Assembly: GCF_008831285.2 (NCBI RefSeq)
Contig: NC_045140.1
Coordinates: forward strand, 28,950,026-29,014,025
Source of the DNA: Nymphaea colorata
Taxonomy: Eukaryota > Streptophyta > Magnoliopsida > Nymphaeales > Nymphaeaceae
Reading direction: 5' to 3'
DNA length: 64,000 nt
In this document: piece after piece, positions 23,001-35,600 of the stretch
How positions within the stretch are numbered: position 1 is the stretch's first letter
How the letters are laid out: each line of letters opens with the position of its first letter
Made by a program: the position numbers and the translations under genes
Notes under the pieces: model-generated
Databases searched by the model: none
The model's input: the letters and a program-made list of their open reading frames with translations, nothing else
Told to the model about the DNA's origin: nothing

Positions 23001-24882
23001 TTAGGAACCAAGGCATTCCCAAAATCAAGTCGACTCCGTCTAAGGGAATGACTAAGCAATCCACTTTGAAGTTCTTCTTCTTGATGTTGACATCAATGCC
23101 CTTTCCTTCATGTATACACTTGAGTCTATGACCCCATCCCACGATTATAGTCTGTGGGCTGCTCTCATTGAGAGTGACCTTGCACTTCTCAGCGGCTTCC
23201 TCAGTTAAGAAGTTGTTGGTTGCACCGCTGTCGAGCAGAATCAAAACTTTCTGGCCATTGATGCGGCCAAAAACTCTCATGGCATTAGCCTTATGGGGAT
23301 CCTGGATAGAATGCAGAGATTCAACCTCTTCAGATTTTTCTTCTCTGTTCGAGGTTTCTCCTTTTTGTGGTTCTTCAGACTCAACTTTCTTTCCTTTCCT
23401 TTTCACTTGGACTTCCTCATCAGACGAGGAACTGGAACTGGAGCTAGAGAAGGAATCGCTCTCTGAATTGGAGCTTGTCTCCGGTTCATCAACCACCATG
23501 ACGTTGAATAGTGCCTTGCACTGGTGGTTCTTCTCCCACTTACCCTCACATCGAAAGCATAGGCCCTTCTTCCTATACTCCTCTATTTGCTTTGGGGTCA
23601 GGTAACGTGTTGGGAGGTCACGGCCCGGTCTTGGGTTGGGCCTATATTCGTTCCCACGGTTGTAGGGAACTAATTCCTTCCCTTGGGGTCGAAATTCTCT
23701 ATTCTGAGCACGAGAAGTAGAGGAGAATGAGGGTTTCTTCCTCAACTTGTCCGATTTACGAGCCTTTCTTTCTTGTTTCTCTCTCTTTTCAGCCTTTCTC
23801 TCTTCGATCCTCTCCTCATACAACCTGGCCATTGCGAAACACTCTTCCAAACTACCGAAGCGATGGATTTTCATCTCTCTTTTAATGTCGCTTCGTAGTC
23901 CACCCTTGAACGACCCTATGAGGGCCTTCTCTGGCCATTGCACCATGCTGGCCAACTTCTCAAATTGCCTTTGGTAGACAGGCACGGTTGAGGTCTGGGT
24001 CAAGTTCTTGAGATCCTCGTCATAATCTATGAACGTGGAGTCTCCAAACTGCAACTGCAGACTCGCTTTATACTTTTCCCAAGTTGGGTCGGCCGTCTTA
24101 TGTTCAAACCAGAGGTAGTGGGTTGTTGCTTCGCCGGTCATGTTGACCGTGGCGATCTCAATCCATTCTTCTTGTGGTACGTGGTGACACAAGAAGAAAC
24201 GTTCGGCCATGAATAGCCACTCTCGAAGATGTTCCCCATTGAACTAAGGGAAATCATATTTGACGGAAGGGGTCCGTCTCTCTTCAAAACGTGCTGGCTC
24301 TCTTCGAGTTCTCCTAGGACGAAGTGGTGTTTCATCCTCACCTTCGGAAAATTCATAAATGGGATTCCGAATGGGCTGGCTAGTTCTTGGGCCATGAGGA
24401 GTTCTATAATATTCGCTTGTTGGCTCGATTGGATACCTGTCCGGAGGTGGTCCCATGACTCTACCTCCTTCCATACTCGTCCCAACATGCGAGATGTTGT
24501 TGGGATGTACCTCAGTGTCGGTTTGATAGCCAGGTATAACTAGCAAACCTTTAGCCTTCTGTTGATTCGGACCCTGAGTGGTCCTCTGCTCTACAATGAC
24601 TTGGGCCTGGTTGTTGGCCAACTGTCGGAACATGGCGCGAATTTCATCCATTTCCTTTTGGTGTTCCGCGTTCTGACGATCCATGTCCTTCTTTCTAAAG
24701 TTTTCAACCTTGGCCATCTCGCTACGCATTTGTAGCAATTCCTTCTCTATAATTAGGATTCTACCTAAGGCATAGTTCGGAACTTGCCCCTTATGGGTTG
24801 GCGGGGCATCTCGTGCTTGCTCCTGAGGGACGTCCTCAAGAACAGGGTCATCGGAGCTCACGTTCTTCTTGGATTTGCCCAT

Positions 24883-25091
24883 TGGACACGTGAGTTAGGC
24901 ACCAAGTGAAAAACATGCACAAACCAAGGAAATTGGCTATTTGGAGCCAACGACAAAGGAAATTTCTAAACTAATGCACCGGGAAATCACACTGCCGAAA
25001 GCTGGACTCAAACACTCTTCGCCTGGACTGATCTGCTGAAGCCGAATCTTCTTGGAACGAGTGCTTGAACTTTGATAACAGCCTCAAGACG
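24883..25091 (-). other. Leader of element C
   Basis: Only about 210 bp between PBS and Gag start, much shorter than in A, D or E. It lacks the bulged hairpin pair found there. It holds a small hairpin TTGGCT/AGCCAA (loop ATTTGG), also present in B. Confidence 0.6.
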
Positions 25092-25103
25092 GCTCTGATA
25101 CCA
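25092..25103 (-). promoter_or_regulatory. Primer-binding site of C (initiator tRNA-Met)
   Basis: The minus strand reads TGGTATCAGAGC, two bases from the 5' LTR end. Confidence 0.93.
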
Positions 25104-25105
25104 AT

Positions 25106-28100
25106 TGTTAGGCCCACTCCTGCTAGGACTCGAATTTCCTAACAAAGAGCGACCTACCTTCCCAGGTCTCTTGAGTGCTCTTCAAAAACTAAAAATCCTA
25201 AGACAATTAATTACAACTCTTCTACCCGGCCGGACAGACCCCGGTGCAAAAACCCTTAGGACAGGAGACTCAGGTGCGGAAAACCCTTATTCCCAATCCT
25301 AACTACGGGCAGACCTATGACAACAACTAAATGGGTCACGGCTTGTACAAACATATGCGATACAGAGAATTCACTCTTCTCACTCAAGAACAAACCATTC
25401 ACCAAATTACACTACTATCGAACAAACCATGCCCAGCAATAAGCAAATGGGTATGGTCGGCTCCTTGTCGTCGTGTCTCGGGCAGATGACCCTTGAGGTA
25501 CCACGGCAGGGAGCTAGGACGAAGCCTTGGGCTAAAACAATAACTAAAGCAAACTAAATGAAATCCTAAAACATAAAGCAAAACACTCTCCCCGGACTCT
25601 ACTTGAAAGACTAGAGGGTTACCGGCCAAGGGCTAGCCTTGGCTGAGCCGGAACAGCCACGGGGTGAATTCCGATCCCCGGGCAATGCAGCAACGGGCCG
25701 GCGTGGAGCGCGCGGCCTAGACAGCCTCCTGCTGTCGGACGAGTAGACAAGCGTCGGCTGAAGCAGCAGCCGGCTGCCGAGCGAAGACGGGCGCGTGGGT
25801 GACAGAGACAGCCGCCTGCTGTCGCAGTTCACCTGCGGACACACGACCGAGAACGGTGCGGAATTGCCGTCGGAGGCAGCCTGCTGACGAGAGGCCGAGA
25901 GGACAGCGTACTGTGGTCGGGCGCTGGCTGGCGGACGGAGTCGGTCAGCCGAGAGCAGACCTGCGGATGCGGCGGCAGGGACGAAGGCGAGTTGCTGTCG
26001 CCTTGGCGCCGACGAGTTAGCGACTGGACGTCGCCGAGGCGCTGACGGATGCCACCTACAGACTGAAGACGAGTCGGCGAGGAAGAGCCGACTGGGCAGC
26101 CCCTGCTGCCGGGAGCCGAGAGGAGAGGGCGACCGTCTGTCGCCGCTAGGCTGGACGAGAAGCCGCGGACAGGACGAGGGGGGCGAAAGCCGAGTGCGGC
26201 AGTGCCTACCTTCATATTCTCCGAGTGGCTCGGCCACGGCCGTCGGCTGATTTACAACGGCGAGGAGCACGGCCGAGGTGCTGGCCGAGGACTGCTAGCA
26301 GAAAGCTAGTGTCACCGGCTGTTCCTAGTCCCTAGCTACGGCTGGGCGGGGCTTGGACTGGCGGGGCTCTACGGGTAGGCCAGTCAAGTTAAGAGGGCTC
26401 GGGCTGGGGTAGGCCGAGGGTTAGAAAAGCTTTAGGTCAGCAAGGGAGGTTAACCTAGCTAAAATGTGGGTTAGGCCGAGAGCTAAAGCTAGAGGAAGTG
26501 AGGTTAAGAACGGGCTCGGTCGAGGGGTTTAGGCTAATGGGCGAGCTGGGTTAGGATGAGGCTAAGCTCGGTTGGAGGTAAGTGAGCTGGGTCACTCGAG
26601 CTATGCTCGAGTCAACTAGGTTGGTCCTAGCTGGGCTTGGTTTGGCCGAGATCCTAAGATAGAGAATTGGTTAAGTCAAGGGAGTTCGAGTCAACTAAGG
26701 CATAGTCGACTAGGTCAGCTGGGTTCGGTCAAGGTCAAACTAGGTTAGGTCTGACCAATGCACCTAGATCGGGTTAGGGACTAAGTCAAGTTGACTTAGG
26801 ACTGGGCTCGAGCTAAGAGAACTACCTAAGACTAAAAGGACAAAGTGACTCGAATGGACCTCTCGAGCAAGGAGATGAAGACACGTCAACATGATTGAGG
26901 GTCAAGATGAAGTGCGGTTAAAGAGAGTGGGGTGACCTGGCTTGGTGGGGTTCGTGACTGATGGAGATGCAGACACGTGGAGAGATCAACAGCTGGGATT
27001 AGCTGCGGTTGGGGATGAATGGGGACGTGAAGGGGGCTAGATGCGAGTCCAAGGGGACTTGCACTTCAAACGTGGAAAAGTGGGGCGCGAGAGAGGGGAG
27101 TGGCGCACAAAAAAGGGGAACGTGTAAGTGAGGTGGCGAGCTGTGAGGAGCTGGTGGAAAAGGTGGTGTGCGAGCTGGAGGGAGGCTGGGTCGTGGGCAA
27201 GGAGATGCTGCCACGTGTGACGATGGATGGCTGAAGATGCTTGCGATAAGGGCTGAAGACTTGGACAACCCGAGTGGGGGGCGAGGTGGCGTCTAGTGCT
27301 CCTAAAGCTAAGGGGACGTGGAATTAACTAAATTCCAAGTGAAGGACACGATGGGCCAGATGAGACACGAGCTGGGGAAGATAGCTGGATGCGTGACACC
27401 TGGACAAATGAACGGAGGAGATGGGACTTACCTGGTCCGAGTTGAATTCACGTGGGCTCGCACCGAGGGAGGAAACCGGCCTGGTTTGAGTTCAATCTCA
27501 CCAATGACCAGCACGCCCTTGTCAATTCCACACGGGCTTCAATTGGCACAAGGACAGGAATGTCCTAAGTCGCCGGATCCTTGAGAAGACACCGGAATGT
27601 GCAGAACACACCAGAGATCAGCAGAACTCCGGCAGAGCTCTAATCTTGCAAATCCACCGTCGGATTTGATTGGAAATTAAGTATCTTGGAGCTCTCGGCT
27701 AGGCGATTCCAGAGAACTCTTTTGAGGGGGATTTCTTCCGTCAGATTATGAGTTCCTAAGGAAGACAGCCTGCTGGATCGAAGAACAAAGGAGAGGACAA
27801 AAACCGAGTTTTTCTTCAAGAAAAACCGATCACTTCCATTCTATCGTTCTTCGCTTTATGGCTAAAATCAACCGAAGATTCACGGCCTTTCTTCAAGCAG
27901 ATCGTGGAATACTTCTGAAACAAATTCCGCTGCTTAGCACAGACCTTCCTCACGGGATTACCGAGAAGAAAATCCAACCTCTAAGTGGATTATGTCCTAG
28001 AACATTCACGCGAAGAACAAGAAGAAACCCGAGGGACTTAAGTAATTATATAGCCGTCGTTGCTGAATTCTAAACCGAATACAGCCTTCCCTATTGCAAG

Positions 28101-29107
28101 GGCAGACTCTCAACTTCACCGGGGTTGTGAAGAAGGCACCAACCTTGCTGGATTTGCAGTCCAAAAGGGGAAACAGTCGTGGACGAGGGAGGGATTGCCG
28201 CCGGTAGGAGGAATCCAACGCAAGCCTTCGTGCTTTGAGTTCACCAATGGAATATCTCCGCTGCCCGAAGCTTTTGCTGGATTTGGAGGCGTCACAGGCC
28301 AAGGGGACGCGAGGGGATGAGAGGCATCGCAGATTTCACAATGTGAAATTCGATGGCTGATGAAGAAGATGGAGAACTCGCCTCTAGACCGAGGGAGAGA
28401 GAGACAACCTCACGAGGAGGAGAGAGATTGCAAACCTTGCAAATGCTTTCTTTAGCCAAATTTTCGATACAAACACTAGGATCCAGAACAATATATACTT
28501 GTCCTAATTGAACGAGTCTACAATCCAGATCTCGCTCTCTACCCACGATCCAAATCCAAAATGCCAAGCACAACCCGCTATGCTAGGTCCTTATTTCGAA
28601 ACCCAACGAAAGCAAACCTATTTAATTAACGAAAATACTTAAAACTAGACCCGGGCCTAATGCCCAACGCATAAAATAAAAGGTTAAACCCCTGAGCCTT
28701 GTGAGCCCAGGGTGGGGACCTCGTGAGGGGACCCGCCCTCACTTCGGTTGACTAGACCAAGGGCTTGGTCAGGTTTGACCGAGCCATTTGCCAAAGACCT
28801 TGGTCTTTGGCTAGCCTCAAGGGACGTAAGACTGGACTTACTTGGTTAAGACTCGCCTAGCTTAGTGAGACCTACACTAGAATCACAAACACCCTGAGAC
28901 GTACCCAGTTCAAGCACCGTTTTTAGCTCAGCTGCTCCTCCCGCTCCTCCCACTGCAACTAATGTTGGTGCAGACTCTTCCTTCTTGGGACTTACCTGCG
29001 CAAGCTGTAGAGAACGCGCCCAAATTTCTGACGCCTTTCGCTTCCGCCGACTGGGTTCGGCTTGCTCTGCCTCTACCTGCACGGGACCTGGAAAATGGTC
29101 TGTAACA
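25106..29107 (-). repeat. Element C right (5') LTR
   Basis: 4002 bp, TGTTAGGCCC to GGTCTGTAACA, followed by the second GACTC. Most differences from the left LTR are transitions. It contains a U5 hairpin box near 25229 and a TATA box at 28491-28497. Confidence 0.95.
28491..28497 (-). promoter_or_regulatory. TATA box of C right LTR (element promoter)
   Basis: Minus-strand TATATAT in the 5' LTR, so this copy would drive C's genomic RNA. The start would be near 28460, leaving more than 3.3 kb of LTR before the PBS. Confidence 0.5.
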
Positions 29108-29112
29108 GACTC

Positions 29113-32100
29113 TACTTGAAAGACTAGAGGGTTACCGGCCAAGGGCTAGCCTTGGCTGAGCCGGAACAGCCATGGGGTGAATTCCGATCCCCGGGCAATG
29201 CAGCAATGGGCCGGCGTGGAGCGCGCGGCCTGGACAGCCTCCTGCTGTCGGACGAGTAGACAAGCGTCGGTTGAAGCAGCAGCCTGCTGCCGAGCGAAGA
29301 CGGGCGCGTGGGTGACAGAGACAGCCGCCTGCTGTCGCGGTTCACCTGCGGACACACGACCGAGAACGGCGCGAATTGCCGTCGGAGGCGCCCTGCTGAC
29401 GAGAGGTCGAGAGGACAGCGAACTGCGGTCGGGCGCTGGCTGGCGGACGGAGTCGGTCAGCCGAGAGCAGACCTGCGGATGCGGCGCCAGGGACGAAGGC
29501 GAGTTGCTGTCGCCTTGGCACCGACGAGTTAGCGACTGGACGTCGCCGAGGCGCTGACGGATGCCACCTACAGACTGAAGACGAGTCGGCGAGGAAGAGC
29601 CGACTGGGCAGCCACCTGCTGCCGGGAGCCGAGAGGAGAGGGCGACCATCTGTGGCCGCTAGGCTGGACGAAAAGCCGCGGACAGGACGAGGGGGGTGAA
29701 AGCCGAGTGTGGCAGTGCCTACCTTCCTATTCTCCGAGTGGCTCGGCCACGGGCGTCGGCTGGAATTCCAACGACGGGAACGCGGCCGAGGTGCTGGCCG
29801 AGGACTGCTAGCTGGGTGCTAACGTCACCGGCTGTTCCTAGTCCCTAGCTACGGCTGGCTGGGCTTGGACTGGCGGGGCTCTACAGGTAGGCCAGTCAAG
29901 TTAAGAGGGCTCGGGCTGGGGTAGGCCAAGGGTTAGAAAGGCTTTAGGTTAGCAAGAGAGGTTAACCTAGCTCAGAGGTGGGTTAAGCCGAGAAGGTGAG
30001 CTAGAGAAGGGAAGGTTAAGAATGAGCTCGGACGAGGGACTTAGGCAATCGGGCGAGCTGGGTTGGGTCAAGTGCTAAACTCGATTGAAGGGAAGTGAGC
30101 TGGGTCACTCGAGCTAGACTCGAGTCAACTAGGTTGGTCCGAGCTGGGCTCGGTTTGACCGAGTTCCTAAGACAGAGAATTTGGTTAAGTCAAGGGAGTT
30201 CATGTCAACTAAGACGAAGTCGACTCGGTGAGCTGAGTTCGGTCAAGGTCAAACTAAGTTAGGTTTGACTAATGCACCTAGGCCGGGATGGGGGCTAAGT
30301 CAAGTGAACTTAGGGCTAGGCTCGAGCTAAGAGGTCTACCTAAGACTAAAAGGACTAAGTGACTCGAGTGGACCTCTCGAGCAAGGAGATGAAGACACGT
30401 CAACACGATTGAGGGTCAAGATGAAGTGCGGTTAAAGAGAGTGGAGTGACTTAGCTTGGTGGGGCTCGTGAAGATAGGAGATGCAGACACGTGGAGAGAT
30501 CAACAGCTGGGATTAGCTGCGGTTGGGGATGAATAGAGACGTGATAGAGGCTAGATGCGAGTCCAAGGGGACTTGCGCTACAATTAGGGAAAAGTGGGGC
30601 GCGAGAGAGGGGAGTGGCGCCTAAAGAGGGGGACGTGTAGAGTGAGGTGGCGAGCTACGAGGAGCTGGTGGAAAAGGTGATGGCTGAGCTGGGGAAGAGC
30701 TGGGTCGTGGGTAGGGGGATGCTGCCACGTGTGAAGATGGATGGCTGCGGTTCCTTGCGAGTGGGGCTGAAGACTTGGACAACCCAAGTGGAGGGCGAGG
30801 TGGCAACTAGTGCTCCTAAAGCTAAGGGGACATGCAAATAACTAAAATTCGGGACGAGGACACGAAGGGCCAGGTGAGACACGAACTTGGGAACGACCGT
30901 GGGATGGCTGACACGTGTACAAAGCAACGGTGCAGATTGTACTAACCTAGTCCGAGTCGTTCTTCATGTGGGCTCGCGCCGGTCAACTAGCCGATCTGGT
31001 TTGAGTGGGTTCTCACCGAAGACTAATTCGCCCCTTTCAGCTTCACATGGGCTTCAACTCGCACAAGGGCAGACTGGTCTAAAGATGTCCGAAACTTTGG
31101 AGAGTGCTGGAAATTGCAGGCTTGGCCGGAGTTGCAGGAGTTTCCGGCGAAGAATCGAGAATGAGATCTGACCGTGCGATCTTGCCCGGATTTAGTTATT
31201 TGGAAGCTCTTGATTGGGCGATTGCAGGGAGCTCATACAAATTAACTTTCGCCGGTTAAATCTTGAGTTACTGGGTGTTTTACCCTGCTGGACCGAAGGA
31301 CAAGCGGAAGGCCAGAATCCGAGGTTTTCTGAATCAAAACTCGGACCTATCCGCCGCTATCGTTCTTGATTATTGGCTAGATAATACCGTAGATTCAAGA
31401 TCTTTCTTCGAGAAGAACTTGGGACAATCTAAAGCAGATATCACTGTTTAACACAGACCTTCCTCACGGGATTGCCGAGAAGAAAATCTAGCTCTTACGC
31501 GAAGTCTGCTCTAGATTAATCACTTGAACTTACAAGAAGAAAACCGAGAACTAAAGCACTTACCTAAGCCGTCGTTGCTGAATTCTAAACCGAATTCAGC
31601 CTTCCCTGTTGCAAGGGCAGCCTCTCAACTTCACCGGGGTCGAGAAGAAGGTACCAACCTTGCTGGAATTACAGTACGTACGGGGAACAGCCGTAGACGA
31701 GGGAGGGATCGCCGCCGGTAGGAGGGATCCGCCGCAAGCCTTCAACGCTTGAGTTCACCACCGGAATGTCTCCGATGCCCGAAGCGATTGCTGGAATTGG
31801 AGGCGTCGCAGACCAAGGGGACACGAGGGGATGAGAGGCACCACACAAGCACACGAGGAGCAGTCGGTGATTGACGAGAGAGATGGAGAATTTCGCCTCT
31901 AGACCGAGGGAAAGAGAGAGAACCTCTCGAGGAGGAGAGAGAACACAATCTCGCAAATGACTTCCTTAGTTCAATTCTTGATACAAACACTAAGATCCAA
32001 AACAATATATACATGTCCAATTTGAACGAGTCTACAATCCAGATCTCGTTTTCTACCCACAATCCAAATCCATATTGCCAAGCACAACCCGCTAGGCTAG

Positions 32101-32620
32101 GTCCTTATTTCGAAACCCAACGAAAGCAAACCTATTTACTTAACGAAAGCACTTAAAACTAAACTCGGGCCTAATGCCCAACGCATAAAATAAAAGGTTA
32201 AACCCCTGAGCCTTGTGAGCCCAGGGTGGGGACCTCGTGAGGGGACCGTCCCTCACTTCGGTTGACTAGACCAAGAGCTCGGCCAGGTTTGACCGAGCCA
32301 TTTGCCTAAGACCTTGGTCTTTGGCTAGCCTCAAGGGACGTAAGACCGGACTCACTTGGTTAAGACTCGCCTAGCTTAGTGAGACCTACACTAGAATCAC
32401 CAACACCCTGAGACTTACCCAGTTCAAGCACCGTCTTGCCTCAGCTGCTCCTCCCGCTCCTCCCACTGCAACTGACGTTGGTGCCGAATTCTTCTCCTTG
32501 GGACTGATTTCTGCAAGCCGTAGAGAACGAGCTCCCATTTCTGACGCCTTTCTCTTCCGCCGACTGGGTTCGGCTTGCTCTGCCTCTACGTGGCCGGGAC
32601 CTGGAAATTGGTCTGTAACA
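29113..32620 (-). repeat. B left (3') LTR, segment 2
   Basis: Continues segment 1 after C. 473 + 3508 bp plus the 21 bases outside the window gives 4002 bp. It shares B-specific variants with 38245-41754. TATA box at 32005-32011. The last 235 bp (32386-32620) encode the polyprotein tail. Confidence 0.93.
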
Positions 32621-35600
32621 GATTCCCCCTCCCTACCTTGCGCTTGTCCTCGAGCGCTAGAAGAGGGGAAACGATGAATGATCGTCCCAAATTCCTCCCA
32701 AGAAGTACCCCTGTCGGGTCCCTCCCATTCTACGAGCACCTCATGCCTGGTTCTCCCCTGCCGCTGTACATACCTGTGTTTGAGAATACGGTAGGGAGTT
32801 GGCAAACTATCCGGAACCTGCTCGATCAAAGTAGGTACATCACCCTGGTGAGGCTTAAGCCTGGTGACATGAAAAACTGGATGTACCAACGCTGTTCTTG
32901 GAAGGCCAAGCCTGTACGCGGCCTTCCCTACCTTCTGAATTACCGAATAGGGTCCATAATATCGAGGTAGCAACTTCGAATAGGGCTGACCCATCAAGGA
33001 TTTTTGCTTAAGAGGCAACCTCTTAAGCTACACATAGTCTCCCACCTGAAACTCCCGGTCCTTTCTACCCTTATCGTATACTTGCTTCATACGATTTTGC
33101 GCCTTGACGATGTTTTCCTTGAGAGATTCTAAGACCTCTTCTCTGGTGCGCAACTCACAATCTACTGCATCATCTTCCGCAGTACCTCCTTCATACCTTG
33201 GTATTGATGGAGGTGGAAATCCATACACACCCTCGTAACGGGTAATGCCAGTAGACGAGTGAAGACTCGTGTTGTACGACCATTCTGCCCAAGGCAGAAA
33301 CTTAACCCATGTTGATGGTCGTTCACCTGCGAAGCAACGGAGATAAGTCTCCGAAGACCGGTTGACAATTTCACTTTGCCCATCTGTTTGTGGGTGGTGG
33401 GCAGTACTATAGTTTAATGTCGTACCCATGTTCTTCATGTACTCCTGCCAGAATGCACTCAGAAAGATCGAGTCTTTGTCACAGATGACGAACTGTGGCA
33501 TTCCATGCAGTTTCCCAATGTACTCTTGGTAGACGTTGGCCACAAGTGGCCCTTGATACAACCTCGGCAAGGGGGCGAAGTGACTATACTTCGTGAGCCG
33601 ATCCACGACAACTAAGACTGCCTCTTTTCCTTCTGAACAAGGCATTGCGTCGATGAAGTCCATCGTGACATCTGTCCACGGCTTGGTTGGTATAGGCAGA
33701 GGGTTCAAATGACCTGGAGGCTTGATGGCCTCATACTTTTCCCTTTGGCAGACTACACACTTCTTGACATAGTCCTGCACTTCTGCCTTTATTCCTCGCC
33801 ATCAAAATTGGGCCTTTATCCGTGCTAGGGTCTTAGCGACCCCTTCATGACCCGCTGCAGGGGTGTCACGAAAATGTTGCAGGAGTTCCTGCCTTAGCCC
33901 AGAGTTAGGAGGGACCACAGCCTTGTCCTTCCTATACAGAAGATTTCCTTTGACTGAATACAAAGGAATGGATCCGGAGTTCTGTTGAACCGAAGTCTTG
34001 ATTAGCCTAAGTGACTGATCATCATGCTGATCCTGGGCTAATCTCGTCCAAATGTCCGTCTCCACCACAGACAAAGTCATCAACTGTTCAGTTAGGCGGG
34101 AAAGAGAATCCGCCGCCTTGTTCTCAGGACCCTTCTTGTACTCGATTTCGAAGTCATACCCCAAGAGTTTCGCTAGCCGCCTCTGTTGAGTGGGGGTAGA
34201 CACACGTTGTTTCAACATGTACTTCAGGCTGTTTTGATCGGTCCTGACAATAAACTTGCGTCCAATCAAGTACGGACGCCATTTTTCCACCGCGATGACG
34301 ATTGCAAGCAACTCCTTCTCGTATGTAGAGAGGGGCTTGGCCCGGCTAGTTAAGGCCTTGGACATATACGCGATGGGATGACCATCTTGTCCTAGCACTG
34401 CTCCTACACCGACTTCACATGCATCTGTCTCGATGGTGAAAGTTTTTGAGAAATCGGGGAGAGTTAGTACTGGGGCGGTCATTAGAGCTGCTTTTAGCTT
34501 GTCAAAAGCAACTCTCGACTTCTCAGTCCAAGAGAAGGCTCCTTTCTTCAACATCTTTGTGAGGGGCTGGGCAATGATGCCGTATCCCTGGATGAATCTC
34601 CTGTAATACCCAGTCAATCCGAGAAATCCTCTTAGACCTTTGAGGTCCTTGGGCAGAGGCCATTTTTCCATGGCGTGCAACTTTTCAGGGTCTGCCCGAA
34701 CCCCTTCTCGGGACACGATGTGTCCGAGATATCCAATGGAAGATTGCCCAAAACTACATTTGGACATCTTCGCAAATAGCTGGTGCTCCTGAAGAATACC
34801 CAGAGTAATTTCCAGGTGCCTCTTGTGTTGCTCCTCGTCCTTACTATAGATGAGTATGTCATCAAAGAAAACAAGGATGAAGTCTCTGAGATGAGCTCTG
34901 AACACATCATTCATACACCGCTGGAATGTAGCCGGTGCATTTGTCAGTCCAAAAGGCATTACGAGAAATTCATAATGCCCGTCATGCGTTCTGAACGCTG
35001 TCTTCAACACGTCTTCATTGAACATTCTGATCTGATGATAGCCGGCTCTGAGATCAATCTTAGAGAATATTGTGGCGCCGGCCAATTCGTCTAACAACTC
35101 ATCAATCACTGGTATGGGGTGCCGATCCTTAACGGTCACCTCATTCAGCGCCCTGTAATCAATACAGAATCGCCAAGTGTTGTCCTTCTTCTTCACTAAG
35201 AGGACTGGTGAGGAAAAAGGACTGCAACTGGGCCTAATGATTCCGCTTTCTAACATTTCTTTCACAAGGCCCTCGATCTCCGCCTTCTGGCTGTGCCCAT
35301 ACCTATATGGCCTGACATTGACAGGCTCCGCACCTTGTGCGAGGACGATGCGATGATCATATGCCCTTTTCGGCGGTAGGCCTTTGGGCTCATCAAAAAT
35401 GGCTGGAAATTGGTCTAGGACCAATTGAATGCTTGGTGGAATGGGTTCTTCCACCTTATCTTCGGATACCGGTACATCCGTCGCCAGTGTAAGTACCCAA
35501 CAACGGGGCTGCTCATGCTGGATGGACCGCAATGCTGCCTTGGGACGCGTGGAGCTGGCGAGTCCTTGAAGAGTGATCGATTCTCCTTCTCCGTCTGGGA

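Larger units (their letters stand above)
19712..24882 (-). pseudogene. Gag-pol polyprotein of element C (Ty3/gypsy chromovirus)
   Basis: Starts MGKSKK at 24882 and ends inside the left LTR at 19712. In order: Gag with coiled N-terminus, capsid-like region and a C-x2-C-x7-H-x-C zinc knuckle; Ser-rich linker; aspartic protease with the normal LLDSGAT; RT with FFDD; RNase H; integrase with HHCC and D,D35E; GPY/F motif; chromodomain; LTR-encoded basic tail. It is broken by a stop at 24244-24246 (Lys AAG to TAG, in a DFPKFNGE block), a one-base loss near 22730 just before RT, and a stop at 22523-22525 (Arg CGA to TGA, in the WRFCIDYR block). From 22492 to 19712 it is open. The product cannot be made whole, so C is non-autonomous now. 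Confidence 0.9.
15972..29107 (-). mobile_element. Element C: complete but decayed chromovirus
   Basis: 13,136 bp with two LTRs of exactly 4002 bp, a perfect 5-bp target duplication, a PBS and a PPT, inserted in B's left LTR. C and B belong to the same family: LTRs, leader and polyprotein are nearly alike. The two C LTRs differ at about 84 hand-counted positions, near 2.1 percent. Confidence 0.95.
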
